A stretch of DNA of 6,316 bases from JAEDES01 sp964470055 (GTDB lineage: Bacteria; Bacillota_I; Bacilli_A; RF39; UBA660): NCBI GenBank assembly GCA_964470055.1, contig CAYXZZ010000067.1, positions 1 to 6,316 on the forward strand. Direction: 5' to 3'. Positions 5,986 to 6,316 of the stretch are shown in pieces. Numbering within the stretch: position 1 is the stretch's first letter; each line of letters begins with the position of its first letter. The notes beneath the pieces were generated by a model. It had not been told where the DNA came from. It did no database searches and saw only the letters and a list, made by a program, of their open reading frames with translations. The position numbers and the translations under genes were made by a program.

Positions 5986-6036
5986 AAAAAATTAATAAAA
6001 TGAAAGTCTAACTACTACTTTTAATAGTCCTTTCAT
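5986..6036 (-). terminator. Possible hairpin terminator between the small upstream unit and def
   Basis: ATGAAAG (6036-6030, minus strand) pairs perfectly with CTTTCAT (6006-6000), with an inner four-base ACTA/TAGT pairing. The T-rich stretch TTTATTAATTTTTTT follows. The stem is AT-rich and interrupted, so termination could be partial. If real, it would end a small transcript of about 220 bases started near 6210. Confidence 0.3.
6013..6026 (-). repeat. Direct repeat copy B
   Basis: Minus-strand TATTAAAAGTAGTA is identical to 6067-6080. The match extends loosely: both copies have GAAA a few bases before and GTTA just after (AGTTA in copy A). The copies are 54 bases apart. Confidence 0.6.
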
Positions 6037-6060
6037 ATATTAAAAAACTTCTTCAACTAA

Positions 6061-6144
6061 TTAACTTACTACTTTTAATATTATTTCGGAAATAATTATT
6101 ACCCCGTAATGATAAAATAAAGTAATTAAACTAATAATATCCAT
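6061..6144 (-). CDS. Possible 27-residue hydrophobic peptide
   Basis: ATG 6144-6142 is preceded by GGGGA (6154-6150) at five bases and opens a frame ending TAA at 6063-6061. The product starts MDIISLITLFYHYG and continues VIIISEIILKVVS. It is strongly hydrophobic with only Asp2, Glu20 and Lys24 charged, apart from His12, so it could lie in or on the membrane. It is about 66 bases downstream of the expected start of a near-consensus promoter. Size and composition resemble small membrane peptides, including type I toxins, but no family is recognised and no antisense RNA promoter was found. It could instead be a leader peptide for def or a chance frame in AT-rich DNA. Two inverted repeats fall inside it. 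Confidence 0.35.
   Translation of the reverse strand: MDIISLITLFYHYGVIIISEIILKVVS
6067..6080 (-). repeat. Direct repeat copy A
   Basis: Minus-strand TATTAAAAGTAGTA lies at the 3' end of the possible peptide gene and encodes its ILKVV stretch. The other copy is at 6013-6026. Confidence 0.6.
6080..6096. repeat. 17-base perfect inverted repeat
   Basis: ATTATTTC and GAAATAAT are exact reverse complements around a central G. It abuts a second small inverted repeat, ATTAC-CCC-GTAAT, at 6098-6110. Both could form hairpins in a minus-strand transcript, or the dyad could be an operator; neither role is shown. Confidence 0.5.
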
Positions 6145-6215
6145 ACAAATCCCCAATTCTTTCTACAATAAGATCTAAAATTAATACTATGACCTCAATG
6201 TGTTAAACGTCGCTT

Positions 6216-6244
6216 ATTATACCACATCTTCTAATAAAAGTCAA
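6216..6244 (-). promoter_or_regulatory. Near-consensus promoter firing toward def
   Basis: On the minus strand TTGACT (6244-6239) and TATAAT (6221-6216) are 17 bases apart, with an extended -10 in GTGGTATAAT. That ten-base block is identical to the -10 region of the lipoprotein promoter in this window. Transcription should start near 6210, about 260 bases before the def start. Either def has a long leader or a separate small gene lies between. Confidence 0.75.
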
Positions 6245-6316
6245 AAACGTATAGTTTCCTACAGTAAAATAGAATAAATTTTTTTCGCAAAGATTATGTC
6301 ACGAAATGATACCAAT

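Larger units (their letters stand above)
5964..6316. other. 353-base region without a large gene
   Basis: This very AT-rich stretch contains the likely minus-strand promoter at 6216-6244, a possible 27-codon gene (6061-6144), a partial direct repeat (6013-6026 and 6067-6080), and inverted repeats at 6080-6096, 6098-6110 and 6000-6036. From 6245 to the right edge nothing convincing is seen. The short open ends there (minus strand 6259-6315, plus strand 6296-6316) are too short to support. Confidence 0.6.

Noticed and set aside
6131..6199. Minus-strand frame reading IVLILDLIVERIGDLYGYY overlapping the small peptide gene
   Set aside because: It looks peptide-like but has no ATG, GTG or TTG start, only ATT.
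5964..6244. A T-box, preQ1 or other known riboswitch upstream of def
   Set aside because: None of the conserved sequence blocks (for example the T-box TGGNACCGCG type) is present on either strand.
6259..6315. Possible 3' end of a minus-strand gene entering from the right edge
   Set aside because: Eighteen residues of AT-rich frame with no recognisable motif are not enough.

Overview
The window looks like chromosomal DNA from an AT-rich, low-GC Gram-positive bacterium, probably a Bacilli/Mollicutes-like gut lineage (inference). The basis is strongly AT-rich codon use with the standard genetic code (tryptophan is TGG, and TGA acts as a stop), GGTGA-type Shine-Dalgarno sites, TTGACA/TATAAT promoters, a type 2 peptide deformylase, and an SMC protein of about 984 residues. 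That SMC length is close to the P115-type SMC of mycoplasmas and well below the roughly 1190 residues of Bacillus SMC.

Layout. Positions 1-286 hold the end of an unrecognised plus-strand gene and a following small gene that appears frameshifted; a hairpin terminator at 294-320 closes this unit. At 345-1196 lies a membrane-anchored protein with a NodB/polysaccharide-deacetylase-like fold in which the metal-binding and catalytic motifs are all replaced. A consensus promoter overlapping its last codons drives a lipoprotein of unknown function (1244-2137), whose stop codon sits in the loop of its own terminator. A separate promoter drives smc (2219-5173), the chromosome-condensing ATPase.

Immediately after smc is a 183-bp relic (5185-5367) with near-identical terminal inverted repeats. 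It carries the first ~38 codons of what looks like an IS256/mutator-family transposase. A strong hairpin inside it appears to be the working terminator of smc and also covers the ribosome-binding site of the transposase relic. On the minus strand, converging on smc, is def (peptide deformylase, 5403-5951), with its own terminator at 5385-5412.

Upstream of def, 5964-6316 has no large gene. It does contain a near-consensus minus-strand promoter, a possible 27-residue hydrophobic peptide gene, a partial direct repeat and several hairpins. This is either a small independent transcription unit (small RNA or small membrane peptide) or a long structured leader of def.

No CRISPR array, tRNA, rRNA or recognisable riboswitch was seen. 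smc and def are core housekeeping genes. The two cell-envelope proteins and the mini-unit upstream of def are the least explained parts. The most distinctive structure is the deleted IS element that has become the 3' end of the smc transcript.
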